Below are positions 44,288 through 52,531 of a DNA stretch of 64,000 bases, piece after piece (the stretch's first letter is position 1; each line of letters starts with the position of its first letter). The notes below the pieces were generated by a model, which did no database searches, was not told the DNA's origin, and saw only the letters and a list, made by a program, of their open reading frames with translations. This stretch comes from Odoribacter sp. AF15-53 (GTDB taxonomy: Bacteria > Bacteroidota > Bacteroidia > Bacteroidales > Marinifilaceae), in contig NZ_QUHC01000003.1 of assembly GCF_003479425.1 (NCBI RefSeq), positions 248,001-312,000 of the forward strand, written 5' to 3'. The translations under genes were made by a program, and so were the position numbers.

Positions 44288-47200
44288 ATGAAAAATTTGC
44301 GAGAAAAAAAAGCTTTTGTGGGAATTTGTTGCAGAGTGTTCGTGTTGGTAGCGTTGGGTTTGTGTTCGGTGACGAATCTTTGGGCATCTTCCATTTCTGC
44401 ATCCCCGCAACGGGTGACAATTAATCTTAAAGATGCGGCAATCAAGCAGGTGTTTGCTGAAATCCGTAAACAAACCACTTATAATTTCGTGTACAGCGAT
44501 GACCAGATGGATAAACTGGAACACGTGACGGTGGACGTGAAGAACGAGACGGTGGAAAACGTGTTGAACAAGGTACTGACGGGTACTCCTTACACGTACA
44601 CGGTGGAGGGAAATGCTATCGCGATCGTGGCAAGGGAAAAAGCGGGAGAAAAAGTGAAGGAGACTAAAGTTGCGGGTAAGGTCGTGGATAAAGACGGTCT
44701 TCCTCTTCCGGGTGTGTCCGTGTTGATAAAGGGGACAACTCTTGGCGTGGCAACGGATATTGACGGAAAGTATACCTTGTCGTTTGTGGCACAACCGAAT
44801 ATCGTTTTTGTGTTTTCGTTTGTGGGAATGCAGACGAAAGAGGTGACTTATACCGGACAACCGGAAGTAAACGTGACATTGGAAGACGAGCAGGTTAACT
44901 TGAATGATGTCGTGGTTATCGGTTACGGTTCCAAGTCGAAACATGATGTGACGAGTTCGGTATCTTCGATTCATAGTGAAGATTTAAAGAAGTATTCCAG
45001 TAGCGCAACTTCTTTTGACGGGATGTTGGGCGGTGCTCTAAAAGGGGTTCGGGTAACACAGAATAATGGTGCTCCGGGAGCTGCAGCAACGATAAATGTG
45101 AGAGGGGTGACCTCCCCGGTATCCGGTAGTACAAACGAGCCTTTGTACGTGATTGATGATGTTCCATTTTTCTCGGAAAGAGGAGGTGTCAATCCATTAT
45201 TGGTGATTTCTCCTAATGATATCGAGAGTATTGATGTTTTGAAAGATGCGGCAGCCACGGCTATTTACGGGTCCAGGGGTGCGAATGGTGTGATTATCGT
45301 GAAGACAAAAACCGGAAAGAATAATGAGAAGATTAGTGTTACAGCGGGATATTCGGTTACGGTAGGAAATCCGGTAAAAAGATATAAACCGTTGAATACG
45401 GAGCAATTTAAAGAAGTGCAAGATTTATTGCTGAAAAATACGATGTCTGCCATAGGCCGGGGCCAGGTCGATAAAGGGGATGCTGCTTATTTTCTGACAC
45501 CTGTGATGATGTTAGTGGGGAATTTCTCTATATCGGGTTATGAGGATATGATTCCTTTGTATAATTATGATGGATTGAATGAGGACGTGTTTGGAGATGT
45601 GAGCACGAATTGGGAGAAAGAAATAGAGAATCATAATGCTATAAATCAGCAATTTGATTTAGGAGTCCGTGGCGGAGGAAAGGCGATTAACTATTCGTTT
45701 GTTTTCAATTCGACAAATCAGGACGGGCTTTTTATTAATGATGGGTTAAAACGTTACGGGGTTCGCTTGGCTGTTGATGCCAACATCACGGAACGTTTGA
45801 AAAGTGGAGCAACCATGGGATATACCTTCTCCAAGCTCCGGGATGCAACTAGTTTTTCAGATATGGATACGAAGCCATGGTTAGTGCGTCCGGATCGAGC
45901 GGTACGGGATGAAAGTGGGAACTTTGTCCGGTTACCGGGATCCAATTATGGGCAAGAGTTTTTAGGTGCCAATCCGGTTGCTAAGAGGGGCGTGAAGAAT
46001 CGCACGGATGTAAACCAATTTATAGGAAGTGCTTACGCACAGTATAGAATACTTGATAATCTGAAAGTAAGGGGGGATATAAATATTGCATCTTTCCGTA
46101 CTGAAGGGAGTAGTTTTATGCCTTTGACTGCAATGGATGACATGATATATTATGATTCGTTTTCGAGTCTTTATGAATCATCAAGCAACACGACCAATAC
46201 ATCGGTGAACTTTCGGGCAGATTATAATTTGGATATGAAAGATCATCACTTGACGTTAATGGTCGGCTATGGCTGGGATCGAACTTTTACGAAGGGTAGT
46301 AGTGTGTCATATAGCGATTTCGTTGATGATGAAATATTAAATAATCCTGCATCGGCAGCCATGGTGATGGGCTACAATAGTAATAAGATTACCAATGGAT
46401 TGAACTCCGTGTACGCCCGTGTCGGGTATGTTTATGGAGATCGTTATTTGGCAGAAGCGAATTTCCGGTCAGATGCATCATCCAAGTTTGGTCCCGGTAA
46501 TAAACGAGGATATTTTCCCTCCCTCTCTTTGGGTTGGCGCATGAGTCATGAGAAATTTATGGAGCCGTTCACGAAATTGGATGATCTGAAAATACGTTTT
46601 AGTGTGGGACAGACCGGATCCACTAATATTGATAATTTTGTGTACAAGCAATTGTATGCGCGTGCTTCTAATGATTTGTGGGGAGGACAACCTACGATTG
46701 TTCCGAAAGATAATTTCCCGAATCGGGATGTACGTTGGGAGATGACTACAGAGTATAACTTCGGTGTGGATTTTTCTTTCTTTAATCGTCGGTTGTATGG
46801 AAGTTTAGACATGTATTATCGTTTCACGGACGGGGCTTTAACTCCTTCTCCCGTGGCTTTGGAAACAGGTTCGATAACTTATTATTCTAACTTGATTGAT
46901 TTGTCTAATAAAGGTATCGAGCTGGAAGTCGGGGGAGACGTGTTGAGACGTGATGATTGGGTATGGACATCGAAATTTAATATCGCATTGAACCGAAATA
47001 AGATAGAAGACTTGAACGGGGCGACGTTAGCTTCATATCAGGTTGATTATTTCGTGAAAGGGAAACCGGCAGGGGTGTTGAAAGGTTATGTCGTGGATGG
47101 AATTTTCCAGTCGGACGAGGAAGTCGCTTCGTATAATAAACTGGCAGAGGAGAAGCATGGAGCGGGAACTTATTACCAGAATTTGGCAACCGGGGCCGGA

Positions 47201-47794
47201 GATTATAGGTATCGGGATTTGAATGGCGATAGCGAGATCACGGCTGATGACAGAGACGTGATCGCTAATCCGGAACCGGATTTTTTCGGCGGATGGTTTA
47301 ATTCCGTGAACTATAAGAGTTGGAATTTGTCTTTTGTTTTTCAATTCTCAAAAGGAGGGCAAGCGTTCTTGAATGACCTGCAAAACAGTGCTTCGGGAAT
47401 TGTCGGAAATAGTATTCAGCGTATGATGTATCGTAATACGTGGACGGAAGATAATAAGGATGCCCGGTATGCTCGTTTGACGGTATTGGATCAAAGTGGA
47501 AATACAAATTATTCGGATCGTTACGTGTTTGAAACTTCTTATTTGCGATTGAAGAATATCACGTTATCGTATGAATTACCTCGTAATTGGTTGAAAAAGA
47601 TATATCTTCAATCTGCGCAGTTGTTTGCCAGTGCATCCAATCTGTGGACGTGGACGAATTGGCCGGGACTGGATCCGGAATTAGTCGGGGATAGGACTCT
47701 TGCGGGAACAAACCCGTTGCAAGAAGGGGTGTACAGTAATGATGCCTATCCGTTGAGCAAGACCTTTACATTTGGTGTCAGGGTGAATTTTTAA
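44288..47794 (+). CDS. SusC-type TonB-dependent receptor with STN signalling domain (locus D)
   Basis: 1,168 residues from MKNLREKKAF; the frame extends 9 codons upstream but this start follows an AAGAG stretch. Signal peptide to about residue 34. STN domain about 43-115 (RVTINLKDAAIKQVFAEIRK). Carboxypeptidase-regulatory-like domain about 127-199 (LPLPGVSVLIKGTTLGVATD), then DVVVIGYGSKSKHDVTSS, plug with SIDVLKDAAATAIYGSRGAN, and barrel ending FGVRVNF. With FecR and the sigma factor it forms a cell-surface signalling and import system. It is a different subgroup from the A, C and E barrels and is nearer in style to that of locus B. Confidence 0.95.
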   Translation: MKNLREKKAFVGICCRVFVLVALGLCSVTNLWASSISASPQRVTINLKDAAIKQVFAEIRKQTTYNFVYSDDQMDKLEHVTVDVKNETVENVLNKVLTGTPYTYTVEGNAIAIVAREKAGEKVKETKVAGKVVDKDGLPLPGVSVLIKGTTLGVATDIDGKYTLSFVAQPNIVFVFSFVGMQTKEVTYTGQPEVNVTLEDEQVNLNDVVVIGYGSKSKHDVTSSVSSIHSEDLKKYSSSATSFDGMLGGALKGVRVTQNNGAPGAAATINVRGVTSPVSGSTNEPLYVIDDVPFFSERGGVNPLLVISPNDIESIDVLKDAAATAIYGSRGANGVIIVKTKTGKNNEKISVTAGYSVTVGNPVKRYKPLNTEQFKEVQDLLLKNTMSAIGRGQVDKGDAAYFLTPVMMLVGNFSISGYEDMIPLYNYDGLNEDVFGDVSTNWEKEIENHNAINQQFDLGVRGGGKAINYSFVFNSTNQDGLFINDGLKRYGVRLAVDANITERLKSGATMGYTFSKLRDATSFSDMDTKPWLVRPDRAVRDESGNFVRLPGSNYGQEFLGANPVAKRGVKNRTDVNQFIGSAYAQYRILDNLKVRGDINIASFRTEGSSFMPLTAMDDMIYYDSFSSLYESSSNTTNTSVNFRADYNLDMKDHHLTLMVGYGWDRTFTKGSSVSYSDFVDDEILNNPASAAMVMGYNSNKITNGLNSVYARVGYVYGDRYLAEANFRSDASSKFGPGNKRGYFPSLSLGWRMSHEKFMEPFTKLDDLKIRFSVGQTGSTNIDNFVYKQLYARASNDLWGGQPTIVPKDNFPNRDVRWEMTTEYNFGVDFSFFNRRLYGSLDMYYRFTDGALTPSPVALETGSITYYSNLIDLSNKGIELEVGGDVLRRDDWVWTSKFNIALNRNKIEDLNGATLASYQVDYFVKGKPAGVLKGYVVDGIFQSDEEVASYNKLAEEKHGAGTYYQNLATGAGDYRYRDLNGDSEITADDRDVIANPEPDFFGGWFNSVNYKSWNLSFVFQFSKGGQAFLNDLQNSASGIVGNSIQRMMYRNTWTEDNKDARYARLTVLDQSGNTNYSDRYVFETSYLRLKNITLSYELPRNWLKKIYLQSAQLFASASNLWTWTNWPGLDPELVGDRTLAGTNPLQEGVYSNDAYPLSKTFTFGVRVNF

Positions 47795-47802
47795 CGATCA
47801 AA

Positions 47803-49221
47803 ATGAAAGTGATGAAAAAGTTTAAGTATATAATTTATTCTCTTTTGGGTGTTTTGGGTTTGGCATCCTGTGATTTAACCGGGAATATTAATGACATAAA
47901 GCCTGAATATGTATTGGATGAAAGTACCTTGATTCGGGATGGAAAATCTGCGGAATTGGCATTGAGAGGAGTTTATCAGCAATGGCGGGATAAGGGATTA
48001 ACGTTGATATTACCGAATATGTGTTTTTTGTCCGGTTCAATAACCGGAGGTGGGATTGAGGAAACTCCTTTTATAAATAATGACGTGAGGCCGGAAACAA
48101 ATAATATTGCCGCTTATTATGTTTCTCTTTATCGGATTGTGAATTATGCCAATACTGTAATGGAGCAATTGGAGGCGGGCAAAGCGGTTGGTCTTGATTC
48201 TTTGAGAAGGGTAGAAATGATGGGTGAATGTAAATTCCACCGGGCAATGGCTAATTTCTTCCTTTTACGCGCTTACGGACAATTTTATGACGAGACTTCC
48301 CTGTATGGAATTGTTTTAGTAAAAAAACATATGCAAGAAACCAAAGCGGTTCCTAGAAGTTCTGTAGCTGACGTGTATAAGTTGATTAACGAGGATTTAG
48401 ACGATGCAATAGAAATGGCTCCGGAGTATGTTCAGAATCACTATTCCGTGAGTCGTGTTACGGCTAAGGCTTTAAAGGCAAAAGTCTTGTTGTACCAGAA
48501 AGAATATAAGAAGGCTGCCGATTTGGCGAGTGAAATTTTGGAAGAGGCCGGAGAATTTAGTTACGTCATGGAAATCAATTATGCTGATATTTATAAAAAT
48601 GGTTGTTTCTCTTCGGAAGTTTTGTTTGCACCCTATACTTTTGGACTCATTGAAAGACTTACTCTTAACGTGAATGGAATCAGTCCCGGAGTCTATCTTC
48701 GTAAAGTGGCTGATGATTTTGTAGCAGGGAAAGGCGATATGTTGACAGGAGAAGGATTTGATTCGCGCTATGTTGCAACATTTATTAAGACTTCCGGACC
48801 GAATAATAACGGGAAATATCCTAATAATGATTACGTTGATAACACGATAAGCAATACTTGTTTTTACTTGAGGTTGGGTGAGGTTTATTTAATTCATGCA
48901 GAAGCGGCTATTCGCGGGTATCAGGATTATGCGGGAGCCCGTACTAGTTTGAAAGCGATCACGGATCGTGCGGGATATGATGAGAATTACGTGAATACAA
49001 TTTCAGATGGGGATTTGTTGGAAACGGTACGTAAACACAAATTGATCGAATTGGTGGAAGAGAATTACGAGGATTGGTTTGATTTGGTGCGTTACTATAA
49101 AGAGGGAGATTTGAATATCACGGATGTAAAACCAACTGTTACCTCTGATACAAAATTGATTTTACCGATACCCCAAACTGCATTGGCCGGAAATAATTTG
49201 TTAGAACAAAATCCGTTATAA
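47803..49221 (+). CDS. SusD/RagB family surface lipoprotein (locus D)
   Basis: 472 residues, with the alternative start MKKFKYIIYS three codons in. Lipoprotein signal with Cys in GLASCDLTGNI. SusD landmarks are GECKFHRAMANFFLLRAYGQ and CFYLRLGEVYLIHAEAAIRG, then KLIELVEENYEDWFDLVRY near the C-terminus. It begins 9 nt after the SusC stop and is followed 10 nt later by a thioredoxin gene. It is the ligand-capturing lid of the locus D channel; the ligand is unknown. Confidence 0.95.
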   Translation: MKVMKKFKYIIYSLLGVLGLASCDLTGNINDIKPEYVLDESTLIRDGKSAELALRGVYQQWRDKGLTLILPNMCFLSGSITGGGIEETPFINNDVRPETNNIAAYYVSLYRIVNYANTVMEQLEAGKAVGLDSLRRVEMMGECKFHRAMANFFLLRAYGQFYDETSLYGIVLVKKHMQETKAVPRSSVADVYKLINEDLDDAIEMAPEYVQNHYSVSRVTAKALKAKVLLYQKEYKKAADLASEILEEAGEFSYVMEINYADIYKNGCFSSEVLFAPYTFGLIERLTLNVNGISPGVYLRKVADDFVAGKGDMLTGEGFDSRYVATFIKTSGPNNNGKYPNNDYVDNTISNTCFYLRLGEVYLIHAEAAIRGYQDYAGARTSLKAITDRAGYDENYVNTISDGDLLETVRKHKLIELVEENYEDWFDLVRYYKEGDLNITDVKPTVTSDTKLILPIPQTALAGNNLLEQNPL

Positions 49222-49231
49222 AAAGAAGAAT

Positions 49232-50422
49232 ATGAGGACATTTATTGTAATTTTAGTATGCCTTTTCGTGGGTGTATCTTGTCAAAATAAACCGCAGTAC
49301 ACGATTGACGGGAAAATTTCCGGGAATGCGGATGGTATGAAGGTGTTGTTGAATAAGCTGGGGGATACGGGATCGACGTTCGTTGATAGTACATTTATTA
49401 AAGATGGAAAATTCGTGTTTGAGGGAGTCGTTGATGAACCTGCCTATTACTCGATCATGATTGATCGTACTCCTCAAGGGGAAGTTTCTTCCGAGAAGTA
49501 TATGACAAATAGTCAATTCTATCTGGAAAATTCTCCGATCAGTTTTAGTGGAAATATTGATAGTCTACCTTCTTATTTCTGGAGCAAGAAGCCGCGGAAA
49601 CAAGCCCAGATCACCGGATCGGGCACGGAAGACCTTTATCAGAAGTATCTGGCGATAGGAGAAAAACAGGGTAGCGAGTTGAGTCGATTGAATGACGAGT
49701 ATTTGCAAAAGTATCATATTCCCTCGATGGATGGTATTTTTAATAAAAAAGAAGGGATCGAGATTTCTCGAAAAATGGAGGTATTGAGGAAACAATTAGC
49801 TGAAATAAAATGGAATTTTGTAAAAGAGAATATCCAGACCGTTGTCGGTTATGATCTGGCAAAACAATATTTTCAGGATATGTATGTTCGTATCACCCCC
49901 GAACAAATTGACGAGTTAGAGGTTTTGGTGGATCAGGCATGGCCAAATACTACAAAAGCCTCGGAATTCAAAGCAATGGCTGAAAAAGGCAAGCGCGTGG
50001 CAGTTGGAACGAAGTATTCTGACATTGAGTTAGTCAATCCTGATGGGAAGAAAGTGAAATTATCGGAATATGTACCCGAAGGAAAATACGTGATGTTGGA
50101 ATTTTGGGCTTCTTGGTGTGGTCCGTGTCGGGGTGAAATCCCTCACCTGAGAGAAGTGTACAAAGAGTACAAGGATAAAGGATTCGAGATTGTGAGCATA
50201 TCTATTGATCGGAAGGATCAGGATTGGAAAAAGGCCATGAAAGAAGAGAATATGGTCTGGACCCAGTTGAACGATCCGGGGGAATTTGAAGGTCCGGTAA
50301 CTCAGGTGTACAACATCATGGGCGTTCCGACTTGTATCCTGTTGGATAAGGAAGGACATATCTTCAAAACCGACATGCGGGGTGCTCAACTGGATGCCGT
50401 TTTGGAAGAGATTTATGACTGA
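49232..50422 (+). CDS. TlpA-like thioredoxin lipoprotein with DUF4369-type N-terminus (locus D)
   Basis: 396 residues with a lipoprotein signal (Cys in FVGVSCQNKPQ). N-terminal DUF4369-like beta domain (about 22-115, starting YTIDGKISGNADGMKV), helical linker, then a TlpA-type thioredoxin domain with active site W295-C-G-P-C299 and cis-Pro loop NIMGVPTCILLDKEG. The extra Cys beside the cis-Pro loop is noteworthy. It probably works as a tethered thiol-disulfide protein in the periplasm. It is closest within the window to the protein at 26282. Last gene of locus D, followed by a strong terminator. Confidence 0.88.
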   Translation: MRTFIVILVCLFVGVSCQNKPQYTIDGKISGNADGMKVLLNKLGDTGSTFVDSTFIKDGKFVFEGVVDEPAYYSIMIDRTPQGEVSSEKYMTNSQFYLENSPISFSGNIDSLPSYFWSKKPRKQAQITGSGTEDLYQKYLAIGEKQGSELSRLNDEYLQKYHIPSMDGIFNKKEGIEISRKMEVLRKQLAEIKWNFVKENIQTVVGYDLAKQYFQDMYVRITPEQIDELEVLVDQAWPNTTKASEFKAMAEKGKRVAVGTKYSDIELVNPDGKKVKLSEYVPEGKYVMLEFWASWCGPCRGEIPHLREVYKEYKDKGFEIVSISIDRKDQDWKKAMKEENMVWTQLNDPGEFEGPVTQVYNIMGVPTCILLDKEGHIFKTDMRGAQLDAVLEEIYD

Positions 50423-50471
50423 ATTTTTGTAATTACAGTTTCAAAAAAAAATAATAGTATTATTTAAGATT

Positions 50472-50520
50472 ATCCAAAGGATATTCGGAGTTGAGATTCT
50501 GGGTATTCTTTGGATTTTTA
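50472..50520 (+). terminator. Rho-independent terminator of locus D
   Basis: ATCCAAAGGATA (50472-50483) pairs with TATTCTTTGGAT (50504-50515), one G-U pair, and is followed by TTTTTATTTT. It isolates locus D from locus E. Confidence 0.8.
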
Positions 50521-50569
50521 TTTTCGCTATGTTTGTTGTTTTAGACAATGATGTTCCTTGTGAAATCAT

Positions 50570-50599
50570 TTTGGACGGTTATTTTTTTTTGTATTTTTG
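50570..50599 (+). promoter_or_regulatory. Promoter of the locus E sigma gene
   Basis: TTTG (50570-50573), 18-nt spacer, TATTTTTG (50592-50599). A GGAGG (50608-50612) lies just after the expected start, and a four-codon ORF (ATG 50624, Met-Val-Ile-Met, stop 50636-50638) overlaps the sigma ATG by one base. Confidence 0.65.
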
Positions 50600-50637
50600 T
50601 CATTAACGGAGGTAATAATTGTAATGGTTATAATGTG

Positions 50638-51183
50638 ATGGAGCAAGGGCAATTCGATGTATTATTTAATCAGTATTATGAACGTTTGGTACTGTTTGCT
50701 GAAAGTTACGTGGGAGATTTGGAAACGGCAGAGGATATGGTGCAGGATGTTTTTTTGTCTCTTTTGTCACGGACGGATTTTAATGAAGTCGAATATTCTC
50801 GTTCCTATTTGTATAGTTGTGTGAAGAACGGATGCGTGGATTATTTACGGAAACTAAAAGTTGTAGATCCGTTGGATACAAAGTTATTCGATGCGGTTTA
50901 TTATGCGGGGGATTTTAATATTTTTGAACAAGAAGAGTTGATTCGTCGGGTAGAGGACGAGATCGAAAAGTTACCGGAACAACGTCGGGAAATATTGAAA
51001 ATGAGTGTTTACCGGGGAATGAGTTATTCGCAGATAGCGGAAGTGACAGGATTATCAATTAACACGATAAAAACGCACATGAAGAAGGCGTATCAGGATC
51101 TACGGGAAGGACTTTATGACCAGCATTTGAATTTAATATTGCCTTTTATCTTGTTGGAAATGAAAAATAAACGTTTGTTGTAG
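50638..51183 (+). CDS. ECF RNA polymerase sigma factor (locus E)
   Basis: 181 residues from MEQGQFDVLF. The frame is open from 50548, but the upstream part is hydrophobic, not sigma-like, and contains the promoter. Region 2 (about 8-70) has NQYYERLVLFAESYVGD and TAEDMVQDVFLSLLSR; region 4 (about 110-165) has LPEQRREILKMSVYRGMSYS and QIAEVTGLSINTIKTHM. It probably drives the SusC operon at 52532 after release by the FecR protein at 51264. It begins a second complete regulated uptake unit directly after locus D. Confidence 0.92.
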   Translation: MEQGQFDVLFNQYYERLVLFAESYVGDLETAEDMVQDVFLSLLSRTDFNEVEYSRSYLYSCVKNGCVDYLRKLKVVDPLDTKLFDAVYYAGDFNIFEQEELIRRVEDEIEKLPEQRREILKMSVYRGMSYSQIAEVTGLSINTIKTHMKKAYQDLREGLYDQHLNLILPFILLEMKNKRLL

Positions 51184-51263
51184 TTTTGTTGGTGCTATTT
51201 TTTTATTTTTTCGTTCACCCTGTTTTTGTTTTTTTACGTCTTAGGTTCAAAAATTATGAATAA

Positions 51264-52421
51264 ATGCAAGAATCTAAGTCGATATCTATATCTATTCTTT
51301 ATCGGAAATCAGCAGGTAAACCGATTTCTGATGTAGACCAGCGGAAGTTTGATGCGTGGTATAACGAGTCGGAGGATCATCGTTTGTATTATAAACGTTT
51401 TTGTGTGCAGCAAGAAAAGATCATGGCTCGTGATTGTTCTGTCGTGGATGTTAAGCGTCGGTTGATGGAGGTGAAATTCAAGAGACGTGCAAAACATCAT
51501 TCTAATTGGTGGAAATGGAGTGGGGTTGCTGCGGCCGTGTTGATCTTCTTTTCTGTTGGTTGGATGTATTGGGCTGAAAATAATATTTCTTGCCCGGTGG
51601 TTGTTGAAACCGAACCGGGGAGAGCAGCCGTGACTCTTCGTCTGGGACAGGGAGAGCAAATTGTATTGGATTCGACACTGGTGGCGCAGACGATTAGTCA
51701 GGATTGTGTGGCCATGCGTGTAGGTGTCGGCGTGTTAGAGTATAATCGGGATTCTGTTGCGACCGGAGAGTTAGTTTATAATCAGTTGGAGGTGCCTCCT
51801 TCCGGGGAGTACGTGGTTGTTTTGTCGGATGGAACGAAAGTTTATTTAAATTCGGCTTCCAGTTTATATTATCCCACGGTGTTCCCGGCTGGAGAGCGGA
51901 AAGTTAAGTTGTCTGGTGAAGCTTATTTTGTCGTGGCTAAAGGAGAGCGGCCTTTTATCGTGGAAACATCGTTGGAAGAGGTAAAGGTGTTCGGGACGGA
52001 GTTTAACGTGATGGCGTACGAGGACGAGGAAGAATTACAAACGACCTTGGTAGAAGGTTCTGTCGGGGTGTTGATGAAAGGGAAGATGTCGCTAGGATTT
52101 CAGAAAATTGTTCCGGGAGAGCAATTTCTTTTGAACCGGAAAACGGGAGAAACGGAGATTGTCTCGGTAGATGTTTTTCCCTATGTGGCTTGGAAGGATG
52201 GTCTTTTTGTTTCCCAGAATGATAATCTTGAGACAATTTTGAGAAGGGTGGCACGTTGGTTTGATGTCGAGATTTTCTATCAAAATCCGGCGTTAAAACA
52301 AAAACGATTTTTTGGTATTATGAAACGACAAACTCGTTTGCAGGAAGTATTGGATGTGATTGCAGAGGCGGGAAAGGTTCATTTCGATGTGAACGGTCGT
52401 GTCGTGTTAGTTCGTGATTAA
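51264..52421 (+). CDS. FecR family anti-sigma factor (locus E)
   Basis: 385 residues. Short cytoplasmic N-terminus with SDVDQRKFDAWYNESEDHRL (about 22-41). Membrane helix at about 84-103 (KWSGVAAAVLIFFSVGW). FecR domain with YVVVLSDGTKVYLNSASSLY and RKVKLSGEAYFVVAKGERPF. DUF4974 C-terminus with LETILRRVARWFDVEIFYQN, ending NGRVVLVRD. It should hold the sigma factor at 50638 and be triggered through the STN domain of SusC at 52532. The 110-nt spacer to SusC contains two hairpins. Confidence 0.93.
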   Translation: MQESKSISISILYRKSAGKPISDVDQRKFDAWYNESEDHRLYYKRFCVQQEKIMARDCSVVDVKRRLMEVKFKRRAKHHSNWWKWSGVAAAVLIFFSVGWMYWAENNISCPVVVETEPGRAAVTLRLGQGEQIVLDSTLVAQTISQDCVAMRVGVGVLEYNRDSVATGELVYNQLEVPPSGEYVVVLSDGTKVYLNSASSLYYPTVFPAGERKVKLSGEAYFVVAKGERPFIVETSLEEVKVFGTEFNVMAYEDEEELQTTLVEGSVGVLMKGKMSLGFQKIVPGEQFLLNRKTGETEIVSVDVFPYVAWKDGLFVSQNDNLETILRRVARWFDVEIFYQNPALKQKRFFGIMKRQTRLQEVLDVIAEAGKVHFDVNGRVVLVRD

Positions 52422-52429
52422 AAATAAAA

Positions 52430-52504
52430 GCAGAAGTTGCTGGAAACAATTTCTGCCTTAAAATAAATTAAACAGGGAACAAGCATTTTGCAGGTGTTGT
52501 TCCC
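52430..52504 (+). promoter_or_regulatory. Two-hairpin spacer between fecR and susC (locus E)
   Basis: Hairpin 1: GCAGAAGTTG (52430-52439) with CAATTTCTGC (52447-52456), 7-nt loop, one G-U. Hairpin 2: GGGAACAA (52475-52482) with TTGTTCCC (52497-52504), 14-nt loop. AATAAATTAA (52462-52471) lies between them, identical to locus D. Hairpin 2 ends 27 nt before the SusC start. Confidence 0.65.
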
Positions 52505-52531
52505 GTATGTTTCACTTATAATTACAAATGT

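Noticed and set aside
44231..44974. 247-codon open frame on the minus strand at the start of locus D susC
   Set aside because: Antisense to the STN and regulatory-like domains of a certain gene; its composition is that of a shadow frame.
50548..50637. Extended N-terminus for the locus E sigma factor
   Set aside because: The extra 30 residues are hydrophobic and not sigma-like, and the region holds the promoter and ribosome site.
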